A stretch of DNA of 43,649 bases from Pseudomonadota bacterium (GCA_021821885.1 JAKARO010000014.1:1-43649); one strand, 5' to 3'. Positions 1 through 8,713 are shown, counted from the stretch's first letter. The notes: generated from the letters alone by a model not told the origin. Program-made: numbers and translations.

Positions 1-305
1 TCTCCCGTCTCCGGCAACGGTACGCCGCCTCTGCCGGTTCTGCCTTCTTCGGCCGCTTCCGTGGTCCGGTCCCTTCCATCTGGCAGCCCCCTGGCGCAGA
101 AGATGCGTGTCCAGTGGAGTGGCCCTGAGTGTGGGCGAGCGGATTTTCCGCCTGACGGACCCGGCCATTTCCGCGGGTGCGGGAAAATGATGCATGGGGG
201 CAGTACGGAGCCATGCTGGCGCCATGGGTGTTCTGTCCTCCGTGCCTGTGTCGTTCCGCTGGCGCCAGAAGGTCCTGCGGCTGGACGTGATGGGAGCCTG
301 GTCCG

Positions 306-726
306 GTGAGCTGGCGGGGCGCGTTCCTGCTCCATTGCAAGACCAGAGTCGATCGGAGGAGGGCAAGGCTACAGGAGATAAAGAGGACCCTGCGCAAGCG
401 CATGCATGCCACGATCCCTCAGCAGGGAAAGTGGCTGAAGGCGGTGGTCCACGGGTTACTACGCGTATCACACTGTGCCCACGAACATCCGGGCACCCAG
501 GCAGTTCCGGTATCACGTCACGCGTCTCTGGCTCCGGACGCTGCGGCGCCGCAGTCAAAAGGACAAAATGACGTGGGCACGTCTGAGCGGGATCGCCGGT
601 GACTGGCTGCCGACACCCCGTATCTTTCATCCGTGGCCGGGCGAGCGATTTGCCGTCAAACACCCGAGACAGGAGCCCAGTGCGTTAATTGCGCACTCTG
701 GGATCTGTGCGGGGGGCGTCCGGTAA
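306..726 (+). pseudogene. Group II intron reverse transcriptase/maturase, C-terminal remnant with frameshift
   Basis: The frame starting near 306 gives a basic segment (KTRVDRRRARLQEIKRTL, then QGKWLKAVV) typical of the maturase and C-terminal part of bacterial group II intron reverse transcriptases. The family signature continues in another frame from about 456 (NIRAPRQFRYHVTRLW, LRTLRRRSQKDK, FHPWPGERFAVKHPR, GICAGG) and stops at 724-726. The switch falls at the GGG run 453-455: removing one G restores a continuous Gly-Tyr-Tyr-Ala-Tyr-His reading. The RT palm domain with its YADD motif is absent, and I could not find a domain V hairpin after the stop. It is therefore a 3' relic of a retroelement, unless the frameshift is a sequencing error; the missing N-terminal half would still make it a fragment. 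Family assignment is from recalled motifs. Confidence 0.8.
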
Positions 727-1288
727 CGGGCGTCCCTACCGCGATCGTCTCCCATTTTTTAAGCGGCCTTTTTATCCTGCCGCTACGGGTTCAGATCTAC
801 CGCACCGATCGGTGTCCAATTGCGTGTGCCGCCTGAGCAGCGCACAGGGTTTCTCGCCCTGGCCGCCTCATGGATGGCATGACGTTTCACCAGCAGCGCG
901 TGATCTTCGCCATTGTCTGTGCTCAGGCAATGCATCGAGCAACAGGAAGGCCGGAATGATCGTCCTGCGGGCGATAGCGCCGCCTCACCGCCACCTGAGC
1001 AGATCCGCGGTTACAGGCTGAATACTATGGCGCGCTCTGGTAGATGCGGTACAACTCTCTTGCGGTCACGAAAACAGGAGCTTCCTCCCTGTAGTCCAGA
1101 TTGCCGCCCGCACCCCGCCCAGAGGCTACTCCAATAGAGGATGTATAATGACAAATAGGGGTCCAGGCTAATCCCTGATGCCTTGGGGGAACTCCCGCAG
1201 CGCTCCTTCTCCTGCCTCCGGACCGGATGGCACGGCGGGCGGTGGCGGATGTCCCAGGGGCCTTTGGACCGGGAAGGCAGGAGACATC
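727..1288. other. Gene-poor stretch before the P-type ATPase
   Basis: I see no convincing gene here. Short open frames exist in several phases, but none has a ribosome-binding site plus recognisable protein. A TATAAT hexamer at 1144-1149, preceded by TG, could be a -10 element for the downstream ATPase; no good -35 lies 16-18 bp upstream, so the promoter call is weak. The block 1178-1288 reads in frame with the ATPase, but its Gly/Pro/Ser-rich sequence does not look like the family N-terminus. Together with 1-305 it resembles decayed mobile-element DNA. Confidence 0.4.
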
Positions 1289-3790
1289 ATGGACGCAGAT
1301 GTGCCTCGCGGTCTGTCCAGTGAAGTGGCCCGAAACCGCCTGGCTGCCGAAGGAACGAATGAATTTGGTGCAGGTCAGCAGCGGACACTGCTGACGATTG
1401 GGGGGGAGGTGTTGCGGGAGCCCATGTTCCTGCTGCTTCTGGGCTCTGGTGCCATTTACCTGGCTACGGGCGATACCCATGAGGCCCTTGTTCTTGTGGG
1501 TTTCGTCGCGGCGATCATGCTGGTGACCATTTTCCAGGAACGCCGAACGGAGCATGCCCTGGCCTTGCTGCGGGACCTTTCCAGTCCCCGGACCCTTGCG
1601 GTTCGGGACGGGAAACCGGTCCGGATTGCCGGCCGTGAGGTTGTGCGCGGGGATCTTCTATTTCTTGAAGAGGGAGACCGGGTTCCGGCGGATGGTGAGG
1701 TTTTCCAGGCACATGAACTGGCTCTGGACGAATCCATGCTGACCGGGGAACCGGAAGCGGTTGCCAAATTTCCCCGGGTATCGAGGGTTTTTGCCGGAAC
1801 ACTGGTGGTGCGTGGGCAGGGCATGATGCAGGTTGCCGCCACGGGGGGGCGGACAGAACTTGGACGGATCGGGCAGTCGCTGCAGGAGATTTCATTGCAT
1901 TCTTCCCCACTGCAGGAAGAAATCGGCTGGCTGACCCAGCGTCTTGCCATTGCCGGCATGGGCCTATGTTTCCTCCTTGCAGGGCTCTACTGGCTGCTCC
2001 GTGGGGGGTGGCTTAAGGGAATTCTGGCCGGTATTACCCTGGCTATGGGAATCCTCCCCCAAGAGTTCCCTGTGATCATGATAGTCTTTTTTGCCATGGG
2101 GGCCCGCCGCCTTGCGGGTCAGAGAGTCCTGGTACGCAGGCTGAACGCCATAGAAATTCTTGGGGAGACAACCGTTCTTTGCGTGGACAAAACCGGAACA
2201 ATTACCCAGAACCGGATGTCTGTCGCGGGGCTTTCCATTGATGGACAGACACTGGAAATCCACGGTTCTGGACAGGAAAATCTGCCACAACGGTACCAGG
2301 AACTCCTGGAATACGCAGCCCTTGCCTGTGAAATCCGTCCCCACGATCCCATGGAGCAGGCGATCCGGCAGTTTGCCACGGATTTTTTGGAAAGTGGACG
2401 CCTGCACCCTGAATGGCTCCTTGTCCGGGAATACGAACTGGCTCCAGGGCTTCTGGCCATGTCCCATCTGTGGCAGGAAGGCCCTGGTGGAGCCAGTATC
2501 GTGGCCAGCAAAGGGGCTCCAGAAGCCATTGCGGAACTCTGCCATCTTCCGGTTCTCCAGAGGGATGCTGTGCTGCAGGAGGCTGCGCAGATGGCGAAAA
2601 GGGGCTGGCGGGTACTGGGCGCCGCCAGGGCCGATCCCGGGGTGGACGGGCCCTGGCCGGATACCCAGCATGCTTTCCATTTTGTCTTTCTCGGGCTTCT
2701 TGGGCTTGTGGATCCTCTCCGGCAGGAGGTTCCCGATGCTGTGGCAGAATGCCAGCGTGCCGGGATACGCGTGATCATGATTACTGGTGACCATCCCGAT
2801 ACGGCCATGGCAGTCGCCCGGAAAGCCGGAATCTCTGGAAAGAGCGTGCTTGCTGGGGCCGAGATCGCGGCACTGGACCAGATGGCCCTGCGGAAAAGAC
2901 TTGCAGAGGTCAGCATATTTGCCCGTGTTTCGCCAGGACAGAAGCTCGCCATCGTAGAGGCTCTCAGGGCAGAGGGAGAGATCGTCGCCATGACTGGAGA
3001 TGGGGTAAACGACGCACCTGCGCTTAAGGCCGCCCATATCGGCATTGCCATGGGCAAACGCGGTACGGATGTTGCCCGTGAGGCCGCGTCGGTCGTATTG
3101 ATGGAGGACAATTTTGGCTCCATCGTTGCCGCCATCCGGCTGGGGAGACGCATCTACGCGAATCTCCGTCAGGCCCTGCTATATACGCTGACGGTACATG
3201 TCCCCATCGTCGGGCTTTCCATTCTGCCCGTCCTGCTGGGTTTTCCCCTCCTTCTGGCACCAATGCACATCGCGTTTCTGGAACTTGTCATCGATCCGGC
3301 CTGTTCCGTGGTTTTTGAGGCGGAAAAAGGGGACCGGCTCCTGATGGAGCAGCCTCCCCGTTCTACCGCAGAAAGGCTGGTTCCTCTCCGCCGGGCTGTA
3401 CCCGGACTGGTTCAGGGGCTACTGGTGACCCTGGCCGGCTATTTCTGGTACATATCTTCCGGCATGGCTGGAGGGCAGGCCAGGGCACTGGCTTTTGTGA
3501 TTCTTGTAACCGCTAACGCCCTGCTTCTTTTTCCCGCACGGTCGTCGAGGCCGGGATGGTCGGGCGGGGCATTTGCCCGACTGTCCGCCACGGGAATGGC
3601 AGTCCTGGGCGGGACCATGGCGGCACTGGTACTGGTCACGACAGTGCCTTTCATTTCGGGGGCTTTTGGTTTCCGCCCTCCTTCCTTCCTGCAGTGGCTG
3701 GGAGCTTTTCTGGCGGGTATCGCCACGCTGGTTTTTTTTGAAACAGGCCGCGCCGTTATGGGCGGAAATCCACAAAAAATTACTGGTTAA
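1289..3790 (+). CDS. Cation-translocating P-type ATPase (P2-like, PQEFP variant)
   Basis: An 833-residue integral inner-membrane pump. Visible motifs in order are the actuator-domain LDESMLTGEP, the phosphorylation site DKTGT with D300, the hinge TGDGVNDAP (about 569-577), and hydrophobic helices before and after the cytoplasmic core. The metal-site helix M4 reads PQEFP (residues 257-261), where relatives of this subfamily, as I recall them, usually have PEEFP. The C-terminal helices contain HVPIVGLSILP and HIAFLELVIDP, typical of the uncharacterised Ca2+-ATPase-like group. There is no N-terminal heavy-metal CXXC domain, which argues against CopA/ZntA. The start at 1289 is chosen for the AGGAG about 6 bp upstream; the frame is open back to 1178. 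The transported ion (Ca2+, Mn2+ or another) cannot be read from sequence. Confidence 0.93.
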   Translation: MDADVPRGLSSEVARNRLAAEGTNEFGAGQQRTLLTIGGEVLREPMFLLLLGSGAIYLATGDTHEALVLVGFVAAIMLVTIFQERRTEHALALLRDLSSPRTLAVRDGKPVRIAGREVVRGDLLFLEEGDRVPADGEVFQAHELALDESMLTGEPEAVAKFPRVSRVFAGTLVVRGQGMMQVAATGGRTELGRIGQSLQEISLHSSPLQEEIGWLTQRLAIAGMGLCFLLAGLYWLLRGGWLKGILAGITLAMGILPQEFPVIMIVFFAMGARRLAGQRVLVRRLNAIEILGETTVLCVDKTGTITQNRMSVAGLSIDGQTLEIHGSGQENLPQRYQELLEYAALACEIRPHDPMEQAIRQFATDFLESGRLHPEWLLVREYELAPGLLAMSHLWQEGPGGASIVASKGAPEAIAELCHLPVLQRDAVLQEAAQMAKRGWRVLGAARADPGVDGPWPDTQHAFHFVFLGLLGLVDPLRQEVPDAVAECQRAGIRVIMITGDHPDTAMAVARKAGISGKSVLAGAEIAALDQMALRKRLAEVSIFARVSPGQKLAIVEALRAEGEIVAMTGDGVNDAPALKAAHIGIAMGKRGTDVAREAASVVLMEDNFGSIVAAIRLGRRIYANLRQALLYTLTVHVPIVGLSILPVLLGFPLLLAPMHIAFLELVIDPACSVVFEAEKGDRLLMEQPPRSTAERLVPLRRAVPGLVQGLLVTLAGYFWYISSGMAGGQARALAFVILVTANALLLFPARSSRPGWSGGAFARLSATGMAVLGGTMAALVLVTTVPFISGAFGFRPPSFLQWLGAFLAGIATLVFFETGRAVMGGNPQKITG

Positions 3791-4007
3791 ACTGCGGGAG
3801 CGATCCATGCCCGGCGTCAGGGCTGCCACCGGGGACCATCGGGTCCGGGGATAATCCGCAGAACCGGAAGCAATCTGGAATATTTGGCATATTTATTGCA
3901 AATCTGCGCTATTGCTGCCATTTCATGACAGCGAACAAGATTCTGTGCCAGTATCCGTCAGTATACCCCGGATGCACCAGTTTCGGCGATGGAAACCGGC
4001 AGTACCC

Positions 4008-4028
4008 GGGGGGAGAAGGCCCCCCTTT
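4008..4028 (+). terminator. GC-rich hairpin followed by TTT (weak terminator or leader structure)
   Basis: Six G (4008-4013) face six C (4020-4025) across a six-base loop, followed by TTT. An overlapping alternative stem, GGGAGAA (4011-4017) with TTCTCCC (4027-4033), cannot form at the same time. The site is 217 bp after the ATPase stop and 52 bp before the EAL start, so it may end the ATPase transcript or act in the EAL leader. The T-tract is short, so termination is uncertain. Confidence 0.35.
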
Positions 4029-4079
4029 CTCCCGGGGCGTGGAATAGGGGTGCCGGCCCGGCTGTATGGGACAGGGAAT

Positions 4080-4877
4080 ATGGAGGTGAAATTGGATACC
4101 GGACAGCTGTTTCTCCATTTTCAGCCAGTAGTGAATCTGGAAAGCGGACTTTTGGGCGTAGAAGCTCTGGTCCGCCTCCGCCATCCCCAGCGTGGGGTTC
4201 TGCTTCCCGCGAGTTTCCGGAAAGCTTTGGACCATCCACCGATGAGCCGGCGGATTGGCTGTTCGGTACTGGACATGGCCCTGTCCCAGACCGCACTCTG
4301 GCGGCGCCAGGGATGCCATCTCCGAATGGCGATCAACATTAGTGCCTGCCATCTGCTTGACCCGCAGTTTCGTGCCGACCTGCATCAGGCCCTGGACCGG
4401 CATCCAGATGTCCCCCCGGAATCCCTGATACTTGAAATTACCGAAACGGCTCCCATGCTGGATTTCGAAATGGCGCGGAAAATACTTCTCACCTGTGAAA
4501 AACTCGGCATGCAGATATCCCTGGACGATTTTGGGACGGGCAATGCCTCCCTGACCTGGCTGCAGAAGCTGCCCGCCCATATCCTGAAAATCGACCAGAG
4601 TTTTGTGCGCGGTATTCTCGGAGATTCCCGGGATCATGCCATTGTTTCAGGGATTGTCACCAGCGCGAGGCTGCTGGGTCTGGAAACGGTTGCTGAAGGG
4701 GTGGATACAGGGGACCAGATCCAGAGGCTCAGGGCAATTGGCTGTCATTCCATGCAGGGCTATGCAATCGCCCGGCCCATGCCACCAGACGATATTCCAG
4801 CCTGGGTCGATTTCTTTGAGGAGCAGTGGCTGGCAGAGATGAATCCCCTGTTCTCCAGCCGCATTGCTGCCTCCTGA
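4080..4877 (+). CDS. EAL-domain cyclic-di-GMP phosphodiesterase
   Basis: A 265-residue stand-alone EAL domain that should hydrolyse cyclic di-GMP to pGpG in the cytoplasm. The catalytic set is present: FQPVVN, the EAL triplet (E28), NISACHL, LEITET, DDFGTG, LKIDQSFV, VAEGVD and QGYAIARP. This covers the known Mg2+ and general-base residues, so it is likely an active enzyme rather than a degenerate sensor. There is no fused sensory, GGDEF or transmembrane part. The start at 4080 has AGGGA about 6 bp upstream. The frame is open back to 3912, but that 56-residue extension is Pro/Arg-rich and unlike a domain. It is monocistronic as far as can be seen; 219 bp separate it from the globin gene, and I see nothing clear in that gap. 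Confidence 0.93.
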   Translation: MEVKLDTGQLFLHFQPVVNLESGLLGVEALVRLRHPQRGVLLPASFRKALDHPPMSRRIGCSVLDMALSQTALWRRQGCHLRMAINISACHLLDPQFRADLHQALDRHPDVPPESLILEITETAPMLDFEMARKILLTCEKLGMQISLDDFGTGNASLTWLQKLPAHILKIDQSFVRGILGDSRDHAIVSGIVTSARLLGLETVAEGVDTGDQIQRLRAIGCHSMQGYAIARPMPPDDIPAWVDFFEEQWLAEMNPLFSSRIAAS

Positions 4878-5096
4878 CTGGTGGTCAGGCAAGGTCCGGG
4901 CAGCCATGTTTCGGGCTCCTGGATGCTATCCTCCGGTGGAAAAAAGAAATCCGGGCTTTTTCTCCCAATCATGGAGCTGTGCTGAAATCCTTCCTGCCGG
5001 GCCCGGAAAACTCCCTTTCTGCCAGGGAAGTGGGCCAGATTCTTCAGGACCCTGTATCATGGGTGCCAGGAGGACTTCCGGAATGGAGGAAACGGA

Positions 5097-5513
5097 ATGG
5101 AAGAAATCACACTTCCTGCACCCAGACGGCGACTTGAACCCCTCTGCATGAAGATTGGTCTGCATGCCATTCGTGCAGTTGTGGTCGATTTTTATGGAAG
5201 GGTGCAGGAGCATCCCCGCCTGGCAGGGCCTTTTTCTGTTGTGGGTGACTGGGACCTGCACGTGGAACGTCTGGTCCATTACTGGTGGACGGTCATGGGA
5301 GGACTGCCCTACAGTGACTTCCGCTATGCACTTGGTGACCGCCATGCTCCTCTTGGCCTGACGCATGCGCTGGTCGATGACTGGCTGGAACTTTTTCAGC
5401 AGACCCTGCTGGACCATGTGGATCCAGAACTTGCCAGCCGTTGGCACGGCCTGGCCATGGGGATTGGCGAATCTCTGCGTCTCATGTTTGCCAGGATGGA
5501 GGCAGAGGGCTAG
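5097..5513 (+). CDS. Group III truncated haemoglobin
   Basis: A 138-residue haem protein of the truncated-globin group III (P) family. Visible features are FYGRVQEHP in the B helix, with an aromatic at the ligand-binding position; HVERLVHYWW with the conserved Trp; and RHAPLGLTHALVDDWLELF, containing the candidate proximal His and the family-typical DDWLELF. Length matches the family. Proposed roles of such globins include peroxide or NO chemistry near the respiratory chain; none can be assigned here. Start 5097 is supported by GGAGGA at 5085-5090. The gene is convergent with ilvA: both stop codons lie in one CTAG palindrome at 5510-5513. Confidence 0.88.
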   Translation: MEEITLPAPRRRLEPLCMKIGLHAIRAVVVDFYGRVQEHPRLAGPFSVVGDWDLHVERLVHYWWTVMGGLPYSDFRYALGDRHAPLGLTHALVDDWLELFQQTLLDHVDPELASRWHGLAMGIGESLRLMFARMEAEG

Positions 5514-7033
5514 CCGTCCTGGCCAAGGAAAAAACGGTAGGCAGGATTTCCGGTTTCTTCGGCGAAGGGCAGGCCGGTCTCTTCCAGCATTTTTTCGAAA
5601 CGGACGTGATCGGTCTCGCCAATCTCAAAACCGGCTAGAACCCGGTTAAAGTCGACGCCGTTATTGCGGTAATGGAACAGGCTGATATTCCATCGCCCGC
5701 CGATTTTCTCCAGAAATTCCATCAGGGCCCCTGGCCGTTCCGGAAATTCAAAGCGGAAAATCCGTTCGTTTCGTGCAAGGGGGGCATGTCCCCCGACCAT
5801 GTGGCGGATGTGGAGTTTTGCCATTTCATCCCCACTGAGGTCCAGCGCTTCATGACCAAGGGAACGCAGGTTCTCAAGGAGTGTCTGGGCATCTCCCCGG
5901 TCCTGGACCGCAACACCCACAAAAATGCGCGCGGCACTGCGCTGGTAGAGGCGGTAGTTGAACTCTGTGACCACCCGCTGGCCACCTATCGCGGCACAGA
6001 AGGATTTGAAAGCACCCGGTCTTTCAGGAATCGTTACGGCAAACAGGGCTTCCCGTGCCTCCCCCAGTTCTGCCCTCTCGGCGATATAGCTTAGCCGTCC
6101 GAAGTTCATATTTGCCCCGGAAAGTATGGCTGCCCAGGCTCCCTCCCGGGTCTGCCCTTCTTCTGCAGCCTTCCGCTTCAGTCCGGCGACAGCCAGTGCC
6201 CCAGCAGGCTCCATGATGCTTCGGGTTTCATCGAAAACATCCTTGATGGCAGCACAAATCTCATCATTCGTTACCCGGACGATTTCATCAACATGGCGCT
6301 GGCAGAGCCGGAAAGTGTGTTCTCCAACCCGGCGGACAGCCACACCATCGGCAAAAATGCCGACGCTGGCAAGCTCTATCCGTTTTCCTGACTGAAGGGA
6401 CTGGTACATGGCATCGGCCTCAAAAGGCTCGACGCCAATGATCCGGAGTTCCGGGACGATACTTTTAAGGTAGGTTGCAATACCCGCGATGAGTCCCCCT
6501 CCGCCCACCGGTACGAAGATCGTGTCGAGGCCTGTGCCGCGCTGCCGAAGAATTTCTGCCCCGATGGTTCCCTGTCCGGCAATGGTCAGCGGGTCATCGA
6601 AGGGATGAATGAACACCATGCCGGTTTCCGCGATCAGCGCGTCACAGTGGTTCTGCGCGTCGGAATAGCTGTCTCCGTGCAGAATGACCTCCGCGCCCAT
6701 ATCGCGTACCGCGCGTACCTTGATTTCTGGGGTGGTACGGGGCATAACAATAGAAGCCGGTATGCCCAGGAACCGTGCACTGTACGCAACTCCCTGGGCG
6801 TGATTGCCGGCGCTAGCGGCGATCACGCCCCGGGCACGCTCCTCGGGCGAGAGGCGTGCCATACGGTTGTAGGCGCCACGAAGCTTGAAACTAAAGACCG
6901 GCTGGAGATCCTCCCGCTTGAAAAGGATCTCGCGACCGAGCCGTGCCCCGAGTCTGGGGGCGGGTTCCAGTGGGGTCTCCCTGGCGACATCATACACCCG
7001 GCTGCACAGAATTTCCCTGAGAAGATCTTTCAC
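5510..7033 (-). CDS. ilvA: Threonine ammonia-lyase, biosynthetic (threonine dehydratase)
   Basis: A 507-residue PLP enzyme converting L-threonine to 2-oxobutanoate and ammonia, the first committed step of isoleucine synthesis. The N-terminal catalytic domain shows SFKLRGAYN with the PLP lysine K50, SAGNHAQGVA, and the glycine loop PVGGGGLIAG. The C-terminal third (about 330-507) carries two ACT-like regulatory domains (RPGAFKSFC and RPGALMEFLEKIG), as in the long, isoleucine-inhibited enzyme. Length fits E. coli IlvA. It is the last gene of a minus-strand chain: its ATG overlaps the stop of the ModE-like gene by 4 bp (7030-7033). I see no leader-peptide attenuator, which fits expression from an upstream promoter with its neighbours. 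Confidence 0.97.
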   Translation of the reverse strand: MKDLLREILCSRVYDVARETPLEPAPRLGARLGREILFKREDLQPVFSFKLRGAYNRMARLSPEERARGVIAASAGNHAQGVAYSARFLGIPASIVMPRTTPEIKVRAVRDMGAEVILHGDSYSDAQNHCDALIAETGMVFIHPFDDPLTIAGQGTIGAEILRQRGTGLDTIFVPVGGGGLIAGIATYLKSIVPELRIIGVEPFEADAMYQSLQSGKRIELASVGIFADGVAVRRVGEHTFRLCQRHVDEIVRVTNDEICAAIKDVFDETRSIMEPAGALAVAGLKRKAAEEGQTREGAWAAILSGANMNFGRLSYIAERAELGEAREALFAVTIPERPGAFKSFCAAIGGQRVVTEFNYRLYQRSAARIFVGVAVQDRGDAQTLLENLRSLGHEALDLSGDEMAKLHIRHMVGGHAPLARNERIFRFEFPERPGALMEFLEKIGGRWNISLFHYRNNGVDFNRVLAGFEIGETDHVRFEKMLEETGLPFAEETGNPAYRFFLGQDG

Positions 7034-7419
7034 CGGTCTGCCTCTGGTGGCGGAAGAGGACCCCCGGGACGCAACAGATCCCGGAACCGGACAATATCCT
7101 CCGCCAGGGCGTCACTGGCCCGTTTCTCCATATCTCCATAACGCTGGAGCACTTCTGTGCCGAGGCCGGTCAGGGTGGCTCCTCCACCCTTCGAGCCGCC
7201 GGTTGAGGTTTCCACGAGTGGCCCAATAAAAGATCGGTTCATGGTATCCACCAGCAGCCAGGCCCGGCGGTAACTCATGTCCATGGCCCGTGCCGCGGCA
7301 GAGATAGAGCCGTGATTCCGGATTTCCTGCAGCAGGGCCGCCTTGCCCGGACCAATGGCAATCGCTTCCGCCAGCAGCACACGAAGACGTGGTGCGATCA
7401 CGTGCTCATGCTTCTTCAT
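7030..7419 (-). CDS. ModE N-terminal-type winged-helix regulator
   Basis: A 129-residue DNA-binding protein resembling the N-terminal domain of the molybdate regulator ModE. The helix-turn-helix is GPGKAALLQEIRNHGSISAA followed by MSYRRAWLLVDTMN, and the wing contains STGGSKGGGATLT. It stops before any TOBE/molybdate-binding domain, so it is a single-domain family member and its ligand is unknown. The start at 7419 (MKKHEH) is preferred over the in-frame ATG at 7506 because of an upstream AGGGAG and the family-like N-terminus. It overlaps the hydrolase gene by 14 bp upstream and ilvA by 4 bp downstream, so translation is probably coupled. It could regulate its own operon, though I see no repeated operator. 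Confidence 0.85.
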   Translation of the reverse strand: MKKHEHVIAPRLRVLLAEAIAIGPGKAALLQEIRNHGSISAAARAMDMSYRRAWLLVDTMNRSFIGPLVETSTGGSKGGGATLTGLGTEVLQRYGDMEKRASDALAEDIVRFRDLLRPGGPLPPPEADR

Positions 7420-8377
7420 CGGGTTCGTCTCCCTGAAAAAAGCGCAGGAGGGCCTGGGGCAGCCAGCGCAGGTTTCCGGGGAAACTGCCCTGCACATAGC
7501 CCACATGCCCTCCCTGCGAGGTAAAGCAGGTACGCAGCCGGGTGCCAGCCGTCCACTGCCGTACCTGGTCTATGGGTACGATAGGGTCATTGCGGCTGTT
7601 GATCAACAGGCAGCGGATCCGGATCCGCTGCAGGAAGGGTCCGGAGGAGGACTGTTCCCAGTAGTTTTGTACGCTGGAGAAGCCGTGTACAGGCGCGGTG
7701 AAAGCATCGTCAAACTCCCGTAGCGTCCGTGCCCGGGCCGCCCTGTTCCAGTCAGCCATTCCGGGAAAATGGCGGCGGTAATACCCCATGCCCCTTTTGA
7801 GATGGAACAGAAAGTGGCGATGGTAAAACTGCAGGTATCCCTGTTCCAGATATTCTGCCGTAGCCGGCAGGTCTACGGGTGCGCAGACAGCCGCGGCACT
7901 GTCCAGAGGCGCACTTTGGCCTGTTTCTCCCAGGTATTTCAGCAGGACATTGCCGCCAAGGGAGACCCCTACAGCGTAGAGGGGAACTGCAGGATGGTCC
8001 TGGCGAATCCGGTCCAGGATCCAGGCTATCTCCGGGCTGTCGCCGGCGTGGTAGGACCGTGGCTGGAGATTTGGCAGCCCGCCGCATCCCCGGAAGTTGA
8101 TAAAGCATCCTCTCCAGCCCGTAGACCGGAGTTCCCTGGCAAGTGCCTGTGCATAATGTCCGCGGCTGCTGCTGGCAAGGCCATGGAAGAGGACAACGAT
8201 GGGACGGTCTTTGGGCCCATCTACCCAGTCTGCCGCAATCCGGTCAGAGTCCGGGGTGCTCCAGACTTCCCGGCGGTAGGGTAATCTGGGTACCGGCGTG
8301 AGGATGGGCGCCCAGAACGTTTCCCAGTGCCCATTGGGGAGCCAGGAAGAGGCCCTGAACGCGCAGGAAAAGCTCAA
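7406..8377 (-). CDS. YheT-family alpha/beta hydrolase
   Basis: A 323-residue alpha/beta hydrolase of the YheT (ABHD1/3-like) family. The N-terminus FRASSWLPNGHWETFW is the family hallmark. The oxyanion/nucleophile region is LFHGLASSS and GVSLGGNVLLKYLG (catalytic Ser), with SRNDPIVP (Asp) and GGHVGYV (His) completing a Ser-Asp-His triad. Related enzymes are esterases or lipases of uncertain physiological substrate. There is no signal peptide, so it is presumably cytoplasmic. It is the second gene of the chain: a 4-bp ATGA overlap joins it to the BFD gene, and its end overlaps the ModE-like gene. The link to isoleucine synthesis is not obvious. Confidence 0.9.
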   Translation of the reverse strand: MSFSCAFRASSWLPNGHWETFWAPILTPVPRLPYRREVWSTPDSDRIAADWVDGPKDRPIVVLFHGLASSSRGHYAQALARELRSTGWRGCFINFRGCGGLPNLQPRSYHAGDSPEIAWILDRIRQDHPAVPLYAVGVSLGGNVLLKYLGETGQSAPLDSAAAVCAPVDLPATAEYLEQGYLQFYHRHFLFHLKRGMGYYRRHFPGMADWNRAARARTLREFDDAFTAPVHGFSSVQNYWEQSSSGPFLQRIRIRCLLINSRNDPIVPIDQVRQWTAGTRLRTCFTSQGGHVGYVQGSFPGNLRWLPQALLRFFQGDEPDEEA

Positions 8378-8583
8378 TCCTCGATATACGCGCTATTGGC
8401 ACGCAGGTACTGCTCAAGTTCATTGATGCAGCTTCCGCAGCCGCTTCCGCAGCCTGCATGTACCATGAGCAGTTCCATGAACGGGAGCGGGCTGGCCTGC
8501 TGCCGTTCAAGTATTTCCTGAAATGTAGCAGCCGAACAGCAGCAGTAGGGACTGTCGTCGGCTTCCTGGGGCTCAGCGGACAT
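8374..8583 (-). CDS. BFD-like [2Fe-2S] ferredoxin-domain protein
   Basis: A 69-residue protein with the bacterioferritin-associated ferredoxin (Fer2_BFD) ligand pattern: C14-x-C16, then 32 residues, then C49-x-x-C52, with extra C15 and C45. Such proteins carry a [2Fe-2S] cluster, and in the Bfd case deliver electrons to release iron from bacterioferritin. No bacterioferritin gene is nearby, so the partner is unknown. The start at 8583 is used because the longer frame to 8649 would run into the tRNA-Leu gene. It heads the minus-strand chain bfd-yheT-modE-ilvA. Only 36 bp separate it from the tRNA 3' end, so read-through from the tRNA promoter may contribute to expression. Confidence 0.8.
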   Translation of the reverse strand: MSAEPQEADDSPYCCCSAATFQEILERQQASPLPFMELLMVHAGCGSGCGSCINELEQYLRANSAYIED

Positions 8584-8619
8584 GATATAGGCCAGACCTC
8601 GAAGATTTGGAAAATGGTT

Positions 8620-8704
8620 TGGTGCGAAAGGGGAGACTCGAACTCCCACGCCCGGAGGCGCTGGAACCTAAATCCAGTGCGTCTGCCAATTCCGCCACTT
8701 TCGC
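8620..8704 (-). tRNA. tRNA-Leu (anticodon UAG)
   Basis: On the minus strand the acceptor arm GCGAAAG pairs with CTTTCGC, the anticodon stem CTGGA/TCCAG closes the loop TTTAGGT with anticodon TAG, a long class II variable arm follows, and the T-loop is TTCGAGT. CCA is encoded at the 3' end. The 85-nt length, including CCA, is normal for tRNA-Leu. Confidence 0.97.
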
Positions 8705-8713
8705 GTTTGCGCT

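Noticed and set aside
1964-3153. Two long minus-strand frames
   Set aside because: Both antisense to the P-type ATPase core.
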